Below, one piece after another: positions 17,089 through 26,425 of a stretch of 39,028 bases of DNA. The position numbers and the translations under genes are program-made. The stretch's first letter is position 1. Each line of letters opens with the position of its first letter. This DNA is from an uncultured Roseburia sp. (GTDB lineage: Bacteria > Bacillota > Clostridia > Lachnospirales > Lachnospiraceae): positions 1 to 39,028 of the forward strand of contig CALWHT010000048.1 of the NCBI GenBank assembly GCA_944380515.1, written 5' to 3'. Below the pieces are notes generated by a model. That model saw only the letters and a program-made list of their open reading frames with translations. It was not told the origin of the DNA and made no database searches.

Positions 17089-18774
17089 TTACTGCTGCTC
17101 CTTTTTTAAATCCTCTCCGGTAAATGATGAGCTGATTGCCGCTCCCGGAGCGACCATCGGCCATACCTTATCGTCACAGTCGATGATACAGTCAATCAAT
17201 ACCGGCATATCCGCCTCAAGCGCCTTTTCAAGCGCAAGAGAGAATTCCTCCCGGGTGGTGACGCGGTAGCCCGTGGCTCCCATTGCCTCGGCAAGCTTGA
17301 CAAAATCCACGCCGTCGTCAAGAACCGTTGCGGAATAGCGCTTTTCGTAAAATAAATCCTGCCACTGGCGCACCATGCCCAAAACATGGTTGTTGACGAT
17401 AACCTCAATCAACGGCAGTTTTTCCCTCACCGCGGTCGCCAGCTCGTTCATATTCATACGGAAGCAGCCGTCCCCGGCAATGTTGATGACCTGCTTCCCG
17501 GGATTGCCGAGCTGCGCTCCGATTGCCGCCCCGAGTCCGTAGCCCATCGTGCCAAGGCCTCCGGACGTAAGAAGGGTCCGCGGCTTTTTGTATTTATAAT
17601 ACTGCGCCGCCCACATCTGATGCTGCCCGACCTCGGTGACAATGACGGCATCCCCTTTGGTCGCCCGGTAAATTTCCTCAATCACATACGGACCGCTTAA
17701 GCCCTCGTCGTGATAGGAAAGCGGATATTTTGCTTTCATCTCCATCACGTGCTCCATCCATTCCGTGTGGCTCAAAGGCTCCAGATGTTCGTTCATCCGG
17801 GCGAGGATTTCCTTTATATCGCCGATGACGCAGGAATCCACCCGGATATTTTTATTGACCTCCACCGGATCCACGTCAAACTGAATGATTTTTGCCTGGG
17901 AGGCAAACTTATCGGCGTTGCCCAGCACACGATCCGAAAACCGCACGCCTACGGCAATCAAAAGGTCACATTCACTGACGCCAAGATTGGAGGTTTTTGT
18001 CCCGTGCATGCCGAGCATTCCGGTATAACGCTCCTTCGTGCCGTCAAAAGCTCCCTTTCCCATCAGCGTATCGCACACCGGCGCATCCACCTTTTCCACA
18101 AATGACGCAAGCTCTTCGGCTGCCCCGGATATGACCGCACCTCCGCCTACAAAGATGTAGGGTTTCTTCGCCTCCCTTATCATCGCAAGCGCCTGCTCGA
18201 TATCCTCCCTGGCAATGGTGTCCGTGACACGTGCAATGGGCTTTGGCTTCTGCATGCTGTATTCCGTCTGCGCCCCTGTCACGTCCTTTGGAATATCCAC
18301 AAGCACCGGCCCCGGCCGGCCGCTCTGCGCAATCCGAAACGCGCGGCGGATGGTGTCCGCAAGCTTCGTAACATCCTTTACTATAAAATTATGCTTTGTA
18401 ATCGGCATTGTGATTCCGGTGATATCAACCTCCTGAAAGCTGTCACGGCCCAAAAGGGGCACGGTGACATTACAGGTGATTGCCACGATCGGAACGGAAT
18501 CCATATAGGCGGTGGCGATTCCCGTCACAAGATTGGTCGCGCCCGGTCCCGAGGTTGCAAAGCACACCCCAACCTTACCGGTGCTTCTCGCATAGCCGTC
18601 CGCCGCATGGGACGCTCCCTGCTCATGGGAGGTCAGCACATGCCGGATTTCTCCCTTATGCTTGTATAATTCGTCATATACATTTAAAATGGCACCGCCC
18701 GGATAACCAAAAACCGTATCGACCCCCTGCTCCTTTAAGCATTCGATCACGATTTGGGCACCTGTTAACTGCAT
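17089..18774 (-). CDS. ilvB: Acetolactate synthase, large catalytic subunit
   Basis: The 561-residue ThDP enzyme joins two pyruvates, or pyruvate and 2-oxobutyrate, in the first common step of valine/leucine and isoleucine synthesis. Catalytic Glu51 stands in SHEQGASHAADGYAR; the ThDP/Mg motif is GDGCFRMNMNELATA ... NNHVLGMV; the FAD-binding middle domain is present (GMLGMHGT, GVRFSDRV). GAGGA precedes ATG 18774. The regulatory small subunit gene ilvN, often next door, is absent here; serC follows instead. It is separated from ilvD by a 124-base gap with hairpins. Confidence 0.95.
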   Translation of the reverse strand: MQLTGAQIVIECLKEQGVDTVFGYPGGAILNVYDELYKHKGEIRHVLTSHEQGASHAADGYARSTGKVGVCFATSGPGATNLVTGIATAYMDSVPIVAITCNVTVPLLGRDSFQEVDITGITMPITKHNFIVKDVTKLADTIRRAFRIAQSGRPGPVLVDIPKDVTGAQTEYSMQKPKPIARVTDTIAREDIEQALAMIREAKKPYIFVGGGAVISGAAEELASFVEKVDAPVCDTLMGKGAFDGTKERYTGMLGMHGTKTSNLGVSECDLLIAVGVRFSDRVLGNADKFASQAKIIQFDVDPVEVNKNIRVDSCVIGDIKEILARMNEHLEPLSHTEWMEHVMEMKAKYPLSYHDEGLSGPYVIEEIYRATKGDAVIVTEVGQHQMWAAQYYKYKKPRTLLTSGGLGTMGYGLGAAIGAQLGNPGKQVINIAGDGCFRMNMNELATAVREKLPLIEVIVNNHVLGMVRQWQDLFYEKRYSATVLDDGVDFVKLAEAMGATGYRVTTREEFSLALEKALEADMPVLIDCIIDCDDKVWPMVAPGAAISSSFTGEDLKKEQQ

Positions 18775-18796
18775 ACTAAATTCCTCGCTTTCCAGC

Positions 18797-18890
18797 CGCC
18801 GCAGACAGCGGCGTTTCTAATCCCCGTCGGAAATTACGCCGTAAAACGACGTTTTGTCTCCCTGTATTTTCAGCCCGCTTTGGCGCGGGC
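18797..18890. repeat. Hairpin cluster in the ilvD-ilvB gap
   Basis: The gap holds three inverted repeats: CGCCGC/GCGGCG (18797-18813), AAAACG-A-CGTTTT (18843-18855) and GCCCGC/GCGGGC (18873-18890). None is followed by a clear T run on the minus strand, so I read them as mRNA-stabilising or processing structures rather than a full terminator. Confidence 0.45.
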
Positions 18891-18898
18891 CCGCCGGA

Positions 18899-20572
18899 CT
18901 ATTTTTGCTCCGGCAGTTCTAAAATCGCTCCGCGGTTGCCGGAGGTGACAAGCGACGCATAGCGCTTTAAATATCCGGTCGTTACCTTCGGCTCCCTCGG
19001 CTGCCATTTTGCCTTTCTGGCCGCAAGTTCCTCGTCGGAAACCGCAAGCTCCAGCTTTAACTCCGGGATGTTGATTTTGATGATATCCCCTTCCTCCACG
19101 AGGGCAATCGGGCCGCCGACCGCCGCTTCCGGCGACACATGGCCAATCGAAGCGCCGCGGCTTGCACCGGAGAAACGCCCGTCGGTAATCAGCGCCACGG
19201 AGGAGCCGAGCCCCATGCCCGCGATCGCGGAGGTCGGATTTAACATTTCACGCATACCGGGTCCGCCCTTCGGGCCCTCGTAACGGATAACCACGACATC
19301 CCCGGGATTGATTTTACCGCCCTTGATCGCCGCAATCGCATCTTCCTCACAGTCAAAGACTCTTGCCGGGCCCTCATGCACCATCATCTCGTCGCAGACC
19401 GCAGAGCGTTTTACAACGCTGCCGTCCGGCGCGAGATTGCCTTTTAATACCGCAAGTCCGCCTGTTTTGCTGTACGGACGATCCACCGGACGGATGACCT
19501 CCGGGTTCTTATTGACCGCATCCTTAATGTTCTCCCCGATGGTCTTTCCGGTCACCGTCATACAGTCGGTATGTAAAAGTCCGATGTCCGCCAGTTCCTT
19601 CATCACGGCATAGACGCCGCCCGCCTCATTCAAATCCTCCATATATGTAGGCCCTGCCGGGGCAAGATGACAGAGATTCGGCGTTTTCTCGCTAATCGGG
19701 TTTGCAAAGGAAATATCAAAATCAAAGCCGACCTCATGGGCAATCGCCGGAAGGTGCAGCATGCTGTTTGTCGAGCAGCCCAACGCCATATCCACGGTAA
19801 GCGCGTTTAAAATCGCGTCCTTTGTCATGATATCTCTCGGCCGGATATTCCTGCGGTACATTTCCATGACCGCCATGCCGGCATGTTTCGCAAGCTTAAT
19901 GCGCTCCGAGTAAACTGCCGGTATGGTTCCGTTTCCACGCAGTCCCATGCCGAGCGCCTCGGTCAGGCAGTTCATGGAATTAGCGGTGTACATGCCGGAG
20001 CAGGAACCGCAGGTCGGACATACCTTTTCCTCATATTCCCGCACCTCTTCCTCGGTCATCGTACCGGCCGCATAGGAGCCCACCGCCTCAAACATGGAGG
20101 AAAGGCTTCTCTTTTTGCCCTGCACGCGGCCCGCAAGCATCGGCCCGCCGGAGACAAACACGGTCGGTACATTGATGCGCGCCGCCGCCATCAAAAGACC
20201 CGGAACATTTTTATCGCAGTTCGGCACCATGACAAGCGCGTCAAACTGGTGCGCCAGCGCCATACACTCGGTGGAATCGGCAATCAAATCTCTGGTCACC
20301 AGAGAATATTTCATGCCGATATGTCCCATGGCGATACCGTCGCAGACCGCGATGGCCGGAAATACCACCGGAACGCCGCCCGCCTCCGCAACGCCAAGCT
20401 TTACGGCGTTTACAATTTTATCCAGATTCATATGGCCCGGCACAATCTCGTTATAAGAGCTTACGATGCCAACCATCGGTTTATTCATTTCTTCCTCGGT
20501 AAACCCCAGGGCATTAAAAAGACTTCTGTGGGGTGCCTGCTGCATTCCCTTTTTTACATTGTCACTTTTCAT
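18899..20572 (-). CDS. ilvD: Dihydroxy-acid dehydratase
   Basis: The 557-residue iron-sulfur enzyme dehydrates dihydroxy acids to the keto acids leading to valine and isoleucine. Cluster cysteines lie in [10 protein letters not shown] and in [20 protein letters not shown]-terminal motifs [21 protein letters not shown] and [12 protein letters not shown] are intact. GGAGG lies six bases before ATG 20572. It follows leuB by 24 bases. Confidence 0.97.
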   Translation of the reverse strand: MKSDNVKKGMQQAPHRSLFNALGFTEEEMNKPMVGIVSSYNEIVPGHMNLDKIVNAVKLGVAEAGGVPVVFPAIAVCDGIAMGHIGMKYSLVTRDLIADSTECMALAHQFDALVMVPNCDKNVPGLLMAAARINVPTVFVSGGPMLAGRVQGKKRSLSSMFEAVGSYAAGTMTEEEVREYEEKVCPTCGSCSGMYTANSMNCLTEALGMGLRGNGTIPAVYSERIKLAKHAGMAVMEMYRRNIRPRDIMTKDAILNALTVDMALGCSTNSMLHLPAIAHEVGFDFDISFANPISEKTPNLCHLAPAGPTYMEDLNEAGGVYAVMKELADIGLLHTDCMTVTGKTIGENIKDAVNKNPEVIRPVDRPYSKTGGLAVLKGNLAPDGSVVKRSAVCDEMMVHEGPARVFDCEEDAIAAIKGGKINPGDVVVIRYEGPKGGPGMREMLNPTSAIAGMGLGSSVALITDGRFSGASRGASIGHVSPEAAVGGPIALVEEGDIIKINIPELKLELAVSDEELAARKAKWQPREPKVTTGYLKRYASLVTSGNRGAILELPEQK

Positions 20573-20596
20573 ACGCTTACCTCCATTCCCATTCCA

Positions 20597-21697
20597 TCAA
20601 ATCCGCTCACAAATCAGGTCACCCATCTGTGCGGTTCCGACCTGCGTAACGGCCGCCTTTTTCTCTTCCTCCTGCGGCATGATGTCAATCGTGCGGTAGC
20701 CGTCCTTTAACACTTTCTGCACCGCCGCTTCGACCGCATCCGCCTCATCGTCCAAATCAAAAGTATAACGCAGCATCATCGCCGCGCTCAAGATCGTCGC
20801 AATCGGGTTCGCGATTCCCTTTCCCGCAATGTCGGGCGCGGAACCGCCGCTCGGCTCATAAAGCCCGAACTTTGTGTCGTTTAAGCTGGCGCTTGAAAGC
20901 ATGCCGATGGAACCGGTCACCATACTCGCCTCGTCCGATAAAATATCGCCGAACATATTCTCCGTTAAAATCACGTCAAACTGCTTCGGATCTTTCACAA
21001 GCTGCATCGCGCAGTTATCCACGAGCATATGCTCATAGGTTACTTCCGGATAATCCGCCGCGACCTCCTCGACGATTTTGCGCCAGAGCCTTGAGGAATC
21101 CAGGACATTTGCCTTATCCACGCTCGTGACTTTTTTTCTGCGCTTCCCTGCAATCTCAAATCCGCGCTTTGCGATTCTGCGGATTTCATTTTCATTGTAG
21201 GTCAGCGTATCCGTCGCCGTCAGGACGCCGTCCTTCTCCTCGGTCTTTCTCTCACCAAAATAAAGCCCGCCGGTTAATTCCCGTACAATCACCATGTCAA
21301 AGCCGCCGTCAATGATGTCCTCACGCAACGGACAGGCCTCCTTTAATTCTTCATACAGGCAGGCCGGTCTTAAATTAGCAAACAGATTCAGGGATTTTCT
21401 TAATTTTAAAAGTCCCGCCTCCGGCCGCAGCTCGGGCGGAAGCTGATACCACGGAGAGGTCGCTGTATTCCCGCCAATCGAACCCATAAGCACCGCATCG
21501 GATGCCTTTGCCGCCGCAATCGCTTCGTCCGTCAGCGGTACACCTGTCGCGTCAATGGAACAGCCTCCCATTAATATGTCTTCATAACAAAACGTGTGAT
21601 GATATTTCTCACCGACTTTATCCAATACCTTTTTCGCCTCTGCCACTATCTCAGGGCCGATTCCGTCCCCGGAAATGACGCCAATCTTACATTCCAT
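20597..21697 (-). CDS. leuB: 3-isopropylmalate dehydrogenase
   Basis: The 366-residue enzyme oxidises and decarboxylates 3-isopropylmalate with NAD in leucine synthesis. Family motifs are [57 protein letters not shown] and [19 protein letters not shown] lies six bases before ATG 21697. It is first in the series leuB-ilvD-ilvB-serC-serA and has a good promoter upstream. leuA, leuC and leuD are not in the window. Confidence 0.97.
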   Translation of the reverse strand: MECKIGVISGDGIGPEIVAEAKKVLDKVGEKYHHTFCYEDILMGGCSIDATGVPLTDEAIAAAKASDAVLMGSIGGNTATSPWYQLPPELRPEAGLLKLRKSLNLFANLRPACLYEELKEACPLREDIIDGGFDMVIVRELTGGLYFGERKTEEKDGVLTATDTLTYNENEIRRIAKRGFEIAGKRRKKVTSVDKANVLDSSRLWRKIVEEVAADYPEVTYEHMLVDNCAMQLVKDPKQFDVILTENMFGDILSDEASMVTGSIGMLSSASLNDTKFGLYEPSGGSAPDIAGKGIANPIATILSAAMMLRYTFDLDDEADAVEAAVQKVLKDGYRTIDIMPQEEEKKAAVTQVGTAQMGDLICERI

Positions 21698-21779
21698 CTC
21701 TTACCTCCATTGTGCTGCCCGCAGCTTTCTATCCCCTTGCACTTTACCACATTAATTAAAAGCAGTATGTATAAATTCT

Positions 21780-21808
21780 ATAATAAAATATCTTCGGAAA
21801 CATTTCAA
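21780..21808 (-). promoter_or_regulatory. Promoter of the leuB-ilvD-ilvB-serCA series
   Basis: Minus strand TTGAAA, 17 bases, TATTAT, about 80 bases before leuB. I see no T-box specifier loop and no leucine-rich leader peptide in the short leader, so any amino-acid control must act at the promoter or be absent. Confidence 0.7.
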
Positions 21809-21889
21809 CCTCTGGTCCTATTTTTCTTTTTCATACTATTTATAACTAAAACTTATGGATTCAAACGCCAGATATTACCAGATTATATA

Positions 21890-21932
21890 GAAAAGAAAAA
21901 AGCTATAAACCTTTTTCGCTCAGTCTATAGCT
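21890..21932 (-). terminator. Terminator after yajC
   Basis: On the minus strand AGCTATAGAC pairs with GTTTATAGCT (ten pairs, one G-T) around a 12-base loop and is followed by TTTTTTCTTTTC. It ends the aroA-tgt-yajC series just before the leuB promoter. Confidence 0.9.
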
Positions 21933-21944
21933 CTTCTTTCTCAT

Positions 21945-22271
21945 TTATTTTTCCACTGCCTCCTCCGGCTTCTCTACCGCGGAGATTGCCGATTTCTGCA
22001 TCGGGATACGGCAGTTCTTATTGCTGCCGAACTCTACGATCACCGTGTCATCCGCAATATCAATCACGGTGCCGTAAAACCCGCTCGTGGTAAGCACGGT
22101 ATCGCCGACCGCAAGCTCCGAAAGCATCGCATTTTTCTTTTTCGTCTCTTTCTGCTGCGGACGAATCATGAAAAAATACATGAACACGAATAAAATAACT
22201 ATCCACAGAATCATACCGCCCCAGCCTGCCGCTGTTGCCGCCTGTTCTGTTGTCGCTAAGATTGAAAACAT
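21945..22271 (-). CDS. yajC: Sec translocon accessory subunit YajC
   Basis: The 108-residue protein has one membrane helix (about 20-36, ILWIVILFVFMYFFM), the family motif IRPQQKETKK and a small soluble domain (LAVGDTVLTTSGFYGTV). YajC binds the SecDF part of the Sec system at the membrane. tgt upstream and yajC downstream is a widespread gene order. The 145-base gap to tgt contains one copy of the intergenic repeat. Confidence 0.95.
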   Translation of the reverse strand: MFSILATTEQAATAAGWGGMILWIVILFVFMYFFMIRPQQKETKKKNAMLSELAVGDTVLTTSGFYGTVIDIADDTVIVEFGSNKNCRIPMQKSAISAVEKPEEAVEK

Positions 22272-22372
22272 CTTATTTCCTCCTAAACTTTTTCGACGTT
22301 ATATTATATAATACACAAAATCCTGTTTTAAGACAAGCATTTCCGGGAATTTTTATTATTAATTTGTAACAA

Positions 22373-22413
22373 CTTATGAGCTGAACGCCCGATTATGAGC
22401 AAAGATAGGTGCG
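22373..22413 (+). repeat. Intergenic repeat, copy 1
   Basis: The 41 bases begin CTTATGAGCTGAACGCCCGA and match copy 2 (25111-25151) with three mismatches. This copy ends four bases before the tgt stop codon. An octamer GACAAGCA lies exactly 41 bases upstream of the start in both copies, so the element is probably longer with a diverged middle. Confidence 0.7.
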
Positions 22414-22416
22414 CGC

Positions 22417-23571
22417 TCAGCCATTTTCCTGCTCCTTCTCCCGGTTGATCTGCCCCATGCCGTAAAGCTTTTCTTCCTTATAAGAGCGGAAGCACCCGGC
22501 ATCCAGCGCGTCCCTGATTTCCTCCATCATCGTATTGTAAAAATAAAGGTTATGCAGCACGCAAAGCCTCATGCCGAGCATTTCCTTTGCTTTGAGCAGG
22601 TGCCGCACATAAGCGCGGCTGTAGCGTTTGCAGGTCGGACAGCCGCAGCCCTCCTCAATCGGGCGCATATCCTTTTCGTATTTGCGGTTGAACAGATTGA
22701 TTTTTCCCTGGTTCGTGTACACGTGACCGTGACGCCCGTTTCTGGACGGGTACACACAGTCGAAGAAATCAATCCCGCGCTCCACGCCCTCTAAAATATT
22801 GGCCGGCGTCCCGACTCCCATCAGATAGGTCGGCTTGTGAAGCGGAAGATGCGGCACCGTCTCATCCAGAATATGATACATTTCCTCATGGCTCTCGCCC
22901 ACGGCCAGACCGCCGACCGCATAGCCGTCCAAATCCAGCTCTGAAATTCTTTTTGCATGTTCAACGCGAATATCCGCAAAAATGGCCCCCTGATTGATGC
23001 CGAACAGAAGCTGCTTTCTGTTCACCGTATCCTCCTGTGCATTGAGACGCGCCATTTCATTCTTACAGCGCTCCAGCCATCTTGTCGTCCTTGCCACGGA
23101 AGCCTCCACATAGCTCCGCTCCGCCAATGCCGGAGCGCATTCGTCAAACGCCATGGCAATCGTGGAGCCAAGATTGGACTGAATCTGCATACTCTCCTCG
23201 GGACCCATAAAGATTTTTGCCCCGTCGATATGGGACTGAAAATATACGCCTTCCTCCTTGATTTTACGCAGTCCCGCCAGGGAAAAGACCTGAAATCCAC
23301 CGGAATCCGTCAAAATCGGCCGGTTCCAGGACATAAACCGATGCAGTCCGCCGACCTCCTTGATCAGCTTATCCCCGGGTCTTACATGTAAATGGTAAGT
23401 ATTCGATAATTCCACCTGGCATTTAATCTGCTCCAAATCCTCCGTGGAAACGGCTCCCTTGATTGCCGCAACCGTCCCTACATTCATAAATACCGGCGTC
23501 TGGATATCCCCGTGCACCGTATGAAATACACCGCGCTTCGCGCGTCCTTCCTGCTTTAATAATTCATACAT
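22417..23571 (-). CDS. tgt: tRNA-guanine transglycosylase
   Basis: The 384-residue enzyme swaps guanine 34 of GUN anticodons for a queuine precursor. Asp89 in TDSGGFQVFSL is the general acid/base, the nucleophile Asp stands in FFDCVYPSRNGRHG, and the zinc ligands are in CGCPTCKRYSRAYVRHLL and LHNLYFY. The length is normal. Its ATG overlaps the aroA stop codon by eight bases, so it is coupled to aroA; yajC follows. Confidence 0.97.
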   Translation of the reverse strand: MYELLKQEGRAKRGVFHTVHGDIQTPVFMNVGTVAAIKGAVSTEDLEQIKCQVELSNTYHLHVRPGDKLIKEVGGLHRFMSWNRPILTDSGGFQVFSLAGLRKIKEEGVYFQSHIDGAKIFMGPEESMQIQSNLGSTIAMAFDECAPALAERSYVEASVARTTRWLERCKNEMARLNAQEDTVNRKQLLFGINQGAIFADIRVEHAKRISELDLDGYAVGGLAVGESHEEMYHILDETVPHLPLHKPTYLMGVGTPANILEGVERGIDFFDCVYPSRNGRHGHVYTNQGKINLFNRKYEKDMRPIEEGCGCPTCKRYSRAYVRHLLKAKEMLGMRLCVLHNLYFYNTMMEEIRDALDAGCFRSYKEEKLYGMGQINREKEQENG

Positions 23572-24952
23572 CTGAAAATTTCTCCTTTTCCTCAGTCGTC
23601 AGACTCTCCAACAGCTCAAAATATTGCTCAAATGTTTTTTTACAACACCCCGGATTGTCAATCACAATGCCGTCCGCGCGCAGACCGAGCAGCGAAAACG
23701 CCATTGCCACACGGTGATCCTCATACGTCTCCACGACGCCGGGTTTCACCGTCCCCGGATAGATTGTCACGGCGTCGGCCTCCTCCTGACACCGGATGCC
23801 GCGCTTTCCAAGCTCTGCCGCTATCGCGTGAAGCCGGTCGCACTCCTGCCCCCGGATATGTCCGATATTGGTAATGCGCACCACACTGTCCGCAAAGGGA
23901 GCAAGCGCCGCCAGCGTCAGCGCCTGGTCGGAAAAATCATTCATATCCACGGTGAGCCCCCGAAGCCTGCCTCCGGCGGGGCCCTCCACCTCCATTCCCT
24001 CGCTGCGCTCCGTTACGGTACAGCCCATTTTTTCCAATACCGCAAGGAACTTCATATCGCCCTGGCTGTTACCCCGGTGTACCCGGCGCACCAGCGTTCT
24101 GCCTCCCGTCAGCGCAGCCGCCGCATAAAAATAGCAGGCCGCCGACACGTCCGGCTCAATCTGATAATGTTTTTTCCGGTAGACCGCGCCCGGCGCAATC
24201 CCGTAGCTTTTTCCGTCAAAATCAACCAAGACCCCCGCCTCCGCAAGCATCCCGCGGGTAATCCGAATATAGGAGCCGTCTGTTTTGCTGCTCGTAATAC
24301 GGATGTGAAGCCCCTCTCCTATCATCGGGGAAATCAAGAGCAGCGCGCTCAAAAACTGAGTACTCTTGCTGATGTCAAGTGCAAGCGCAAGGGGTTCCTG
24401 TCCGCTTTTTGGGCTGTACGCCGCGCCCGGCGCAGACCGTTCTCCGGAATCCGAAGCCAGCTCCGCCGCAGTCCCGCAATTTCTGCCGCAAACGCGCACC
24501 GGCAGAAAGCCTTCCTTTTCCAGATAGGTAATCTGCGCTCCCGCGTCCGAAAGTAACTGAAACAGCTCCCTCATCGGACGTTTTTTCATCTGCTCCGACG
24601 CCTGTATGGTATAGAAGCCGTCGGAAAAACCAAGCATCGCCGTGAGAAACCGCGCCGCCGTGCCGGCACTGCCGACATTAATCTCCGCCTCCCTGTTTGG
24701 AATTATCCCGCCGCGTCCCAAAACGGTCACATGGCGCTTTTCTTCCTCGATTGCAACCGCAAAGCCAAGCGCCCGAAGCGCCGCCAGAAAGTGTCTGGAA
24801 TCCTCCGAAAACAGCACACCGTCCAAATCAACTCTGCCGTCCGAGAGCGCCGCCATCAGAAGCGCGCGGTTTGTCATGCTCTTAGAGCCGGGGACTTCCA
24901 CCACCCAGTCCACCGGCCTGTCTATTTTTTTCACAAGATACTGATCCTTCAT
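23564..24952 (-). CDS. aroA: 3-phosphoshikimate 1-carboxyvinyltransferase (EPSP synthase)
   Basis: The 462-residue enzyme adds the enolpyruvyl group of PEP to shikimate-3-phosphate. Substrate motifs are PGSKSMTNRALL, NVGSAGTAARFLTAML, KKRPMRELFQLL, SKSTQFLSALLL, DMNDFSDQALTLA and TYEDHRVAMAFSLL. GGAGG lies five bases before ATG 24952; an in-frame upstream ATG (24988) lacks a site. It is divergent from aroC, which makes the next product, and overlaps tgt. Its AGTAARF loop departs from the more usual GNAGTAMR, so I do not assign a sensitivity class. Confidence 0.95.
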   Translation of the reverse strand: MKDQYLVKKIDRPVDWVVEVPGSKSMTNRALLMAALSDGRVDLDGVLFSEDSRHFLAALRALGFAVAIEEEKRHVTVLGRGGIIPNREAEINVGSAGTAARFLTAMLGFSDGFYTIQASEQMKKRPMRELFQLLSDAGAQITYLEKEGFLPVRVCGRNCGTAAELASDSGERSAPGAAYSPKSGQEPLALALDISKSTQFLSALLLISPMIGEGLHIRITSSKTDGSYIRITRGMLAEAGVLVDFDGKSYGIAPGAVYRKKHYQIEPDVSAACYFYAAAALTGGRTLVRRVHRGNSQGDMKFLAVLEKMGCTVTERSEGMEVEGPAGGRLRGLTVDMNDFSDQALTLAALAPFADSVVRITNIGHIRGQECDRLHAIAAELGKRGIRCQEEADAVTIYPGTVKPGVVETYEDHRVAMAFSLLGLRADGIVIDNPGCCKKTFEQYFELLESLTTEEKEKFSDV

Positions 24953-24986
24953 GCGTACCTCCGTATCATTTCGCCTATACCCCGAC

Positions 24987-25015
24987 ATTTTAGCACATTC
25001 CTGTTGTCACGAAAA
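24987..25015 (-). promoter_or_regulatory. aroA promoter
   Basis: Minus strand TGC-TAAAAT, an extended -10, about 30 bases before ATG 24952. The -35 at 17 bases is weak (TTTTCG). It overlaps the divergent aroC promoter, so a regulator bound here could affect both. Confidence 0.5.
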
Positions 25016-25032
25016 GTCAAATCTTTTATAAT
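25004..25032 (+). promoter_or_regulatory. aroC promoter
   Basis: Plus strand TTGTCA, 17 bases, TATAAT, a near-consensus sigma-A promoter. It lies about 290 bases before aroC, which implies a long untranslated leader. Confidence 0.7.
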
Positions 25033-25038
25033 GTGATT

Positions 25039-25321
25039 TAGACAGTAACAGTTCAGCCATAAGCTGTATGACAAGCAAATCATGCTTGCAAGAAGCTGCC
25101 TGTTGTGCAGCTTATGAGCTGAGCGCCCGATAATGAGCAAAGATAGCTGCGTAGCAGCATTGTTTCATTGCACAAAATTTCTCTTGGAAAACTTGTTTTT
25201 CAGAAGCAATTTATGTGCAATTTTTACCTGCCATAAGATATGGCAGGTACTTTGGGCATTTAAAAATGCAGAAACTCATGCAATATTCGATTGACAAATT
25301 TTATTTACAGGAGGAGCATAC
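25039..25321 (+). promoter_or_regulatory. Long structured aroC leader, candidate cis-acting RNA
   Basis: This gene-free stretch should be transcribed as the aroC leader. Inverted repeats in order: CAAGCA/TGCTTG (25072-25088), AAGCTGC/GCAGCTT (25093-25113), GCTGC/GCAGC (25146-25158), ATTGCACA/TGTGCAAT (25167-25221) enclosing GAAAA/TTTTC, the perfect ACCTGCCATA/TATGGCAGGT with a three-base loop (25226-25248) and GCATTT/AAATGC (25256-25269). No hairpin is followed by a clear T run. I recognise no known riboswitch or T-box motif. Part of it is a repeat element, so it may be an inserted element rather than a regulator. Confidence 0.5.
25111..25151 (+). repeat. Intergenic repeat, copy 2
   Basis: The 41 bases begin CTTATGAGCTGAGCGCCCGA and match copy 1 at 22373-22413 with three mismatches, in the same orientation. 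Here the repeat is flanked by short hairpins on both sides (AAGCTGC/GCAGCTT and GCTGC/GCAGC), as expected for a REP-like element or a small RNA domain. Confidence 0.7.
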
Positions 25322-26422
25322 ATGGCCGGTTCATCATTCGGAACTGTTTTTAAAATTACTACCTGGGGCGAATCGCACGGAAAGGGGCTTGGCGTTGTCG
25401 TAGACGGCTGTCCCGCGGGGCTTTCTCTGTGCGAGGAGGATATCCAGCTTTTTTTAAACCGCAGAAAACCGGGACAATCCCGGTTCACTACGCCGAGAAA
25501 GGAAGACGATGCCGTCGAGATTCTCTCCGGTGTATTCGAGGGAAAAACCACCGGAACCCCGATTTCCATGGTTGTTTTCAACCAGAACCAAAAATCGAAG
25601 GATTACAGTGAGATTGCCTCCTATTACCGTCCGGGACACGCGGACTATACCTTCGATAAAAAATACGGTTTCCGGGATTACCGCGGGGGCGGCCGTTCCT
25701 CCGGCAGGGAAACCATCGGACGTGTGGCAGCGGGAGCCATTGCCGTAAAAATCCTTCATACACTCGGCATTTCCCTGACCACCTACACCAAATCCATCGG
25801 CCCTGTCTGTGCGGACCCACGTAACTTTGACGCCGAAGAAATCAACAACAATCCGCTCTACATGCCGGACGCGAAGGCTGCCGAAGAAGCCACGCGTTAT
25901 CTGGAGTCCTGCATGAGCGAGTTAAACTCCTCCGGCGGCGTCGTGGAATGTATCGTCCGCGGGATGCCCGCGGGCATCGGAGACCCCGTCTTTGAAAAGC
26001 TCGACGCAAACCTTGCAAAGGCCATCATGTCCATCGGAGCCGTCAAGGGCTTTGAAATCGGCGACGGCTTTGCAGCCGCCCGCGCGACCGGCAGGGACAA
26101 TAACGATGCATTCCGGCTCGGCGCAGACGGTACCGTCCAAAAACAGACCAACCATGCCGGCGGGATTCTGGGCGGCATGAGCGACGGCAGCGACATCATT
26201 CTGCGCGCCTCCGTCAAGCCGACTCCCTCCATTGCCGCCGTACAGCAGACGGTAAACAAGGCCGGGGAGGAAATCGACGTGAGCATCCGGGGCCGTCACG
26301 ACCCGGTCATCGTACCGCGGGCCGTTGTCGTCGTGGAAGCCATGACGGCAATCACACTCGTGGACGCGCTGTTTTTGAATATGAGCGCGACCATGGACGG
26401 GCTGGAACGGTTCTACCGCTGA
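25322..26422 (+). CDS. aroC: Chorismate synthase
   Basis: The 366-residue enzyme converts EPSP to chorismate with reduced FMN. Family signatures are GTVFKITTWGESHG, RPGHADYTFDKKYGFRDYRG, GGGRSSGRETIGRVAAGA and RHDPVIVPRAVVVVEAM. AGGAGGAG precedes ATG 25322. It is divergent from aroA, the gene for the enzyme that makes its substrate. A predicted 280-nt structured leader precedes it and hairpins plus a terminator follow. Confidence 0.97.
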   Translation: MAGSSFGTVFKITTWGESHGKGLGVVVDGCPAGLSLCEEDIQLFLNRRKPGQSRFTTPRKEDDAVEILSGVFEGKTTGTPISMVVFNQNQKSKDYSEIASYYRPGHADYTFDKKYGFRDYRGGGRSSGRETIGRVAAGAIAVKILHTLGISLTTYTKSIGPVCADPRNFDAEEINNNPLYMPDAKAAEEATRYLESCMSELNSSGGVVECIVRGMPAGIGDPVFEKLDANLAKAIMSIGAVKGFEIGDGFAAARATGRDNNDAFRLGADGTVQKQTNHAGGILGGMSDGSDIILRASVKPTPSIAAVQQTVNKAGEEIDVSIRGRHDPVIVPRAVVVVEAMTAITLVDALFLNMSATMDGLERFYR

Positions 26423-26425
26423 TAA

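Noticed and set aside
21698-21944. T-box or leucine leader peptide upstream of leuB
   Set aside because: No T-box motif or run of Leu codons; the promoter-to-gene distance is only about 80 bases.
25068-25133. A 21-codon frame in the aroC leader as a leader peptide
   Set aside because: It has no ribosome site and only one aromatic codon, and it runs through the repeat element.
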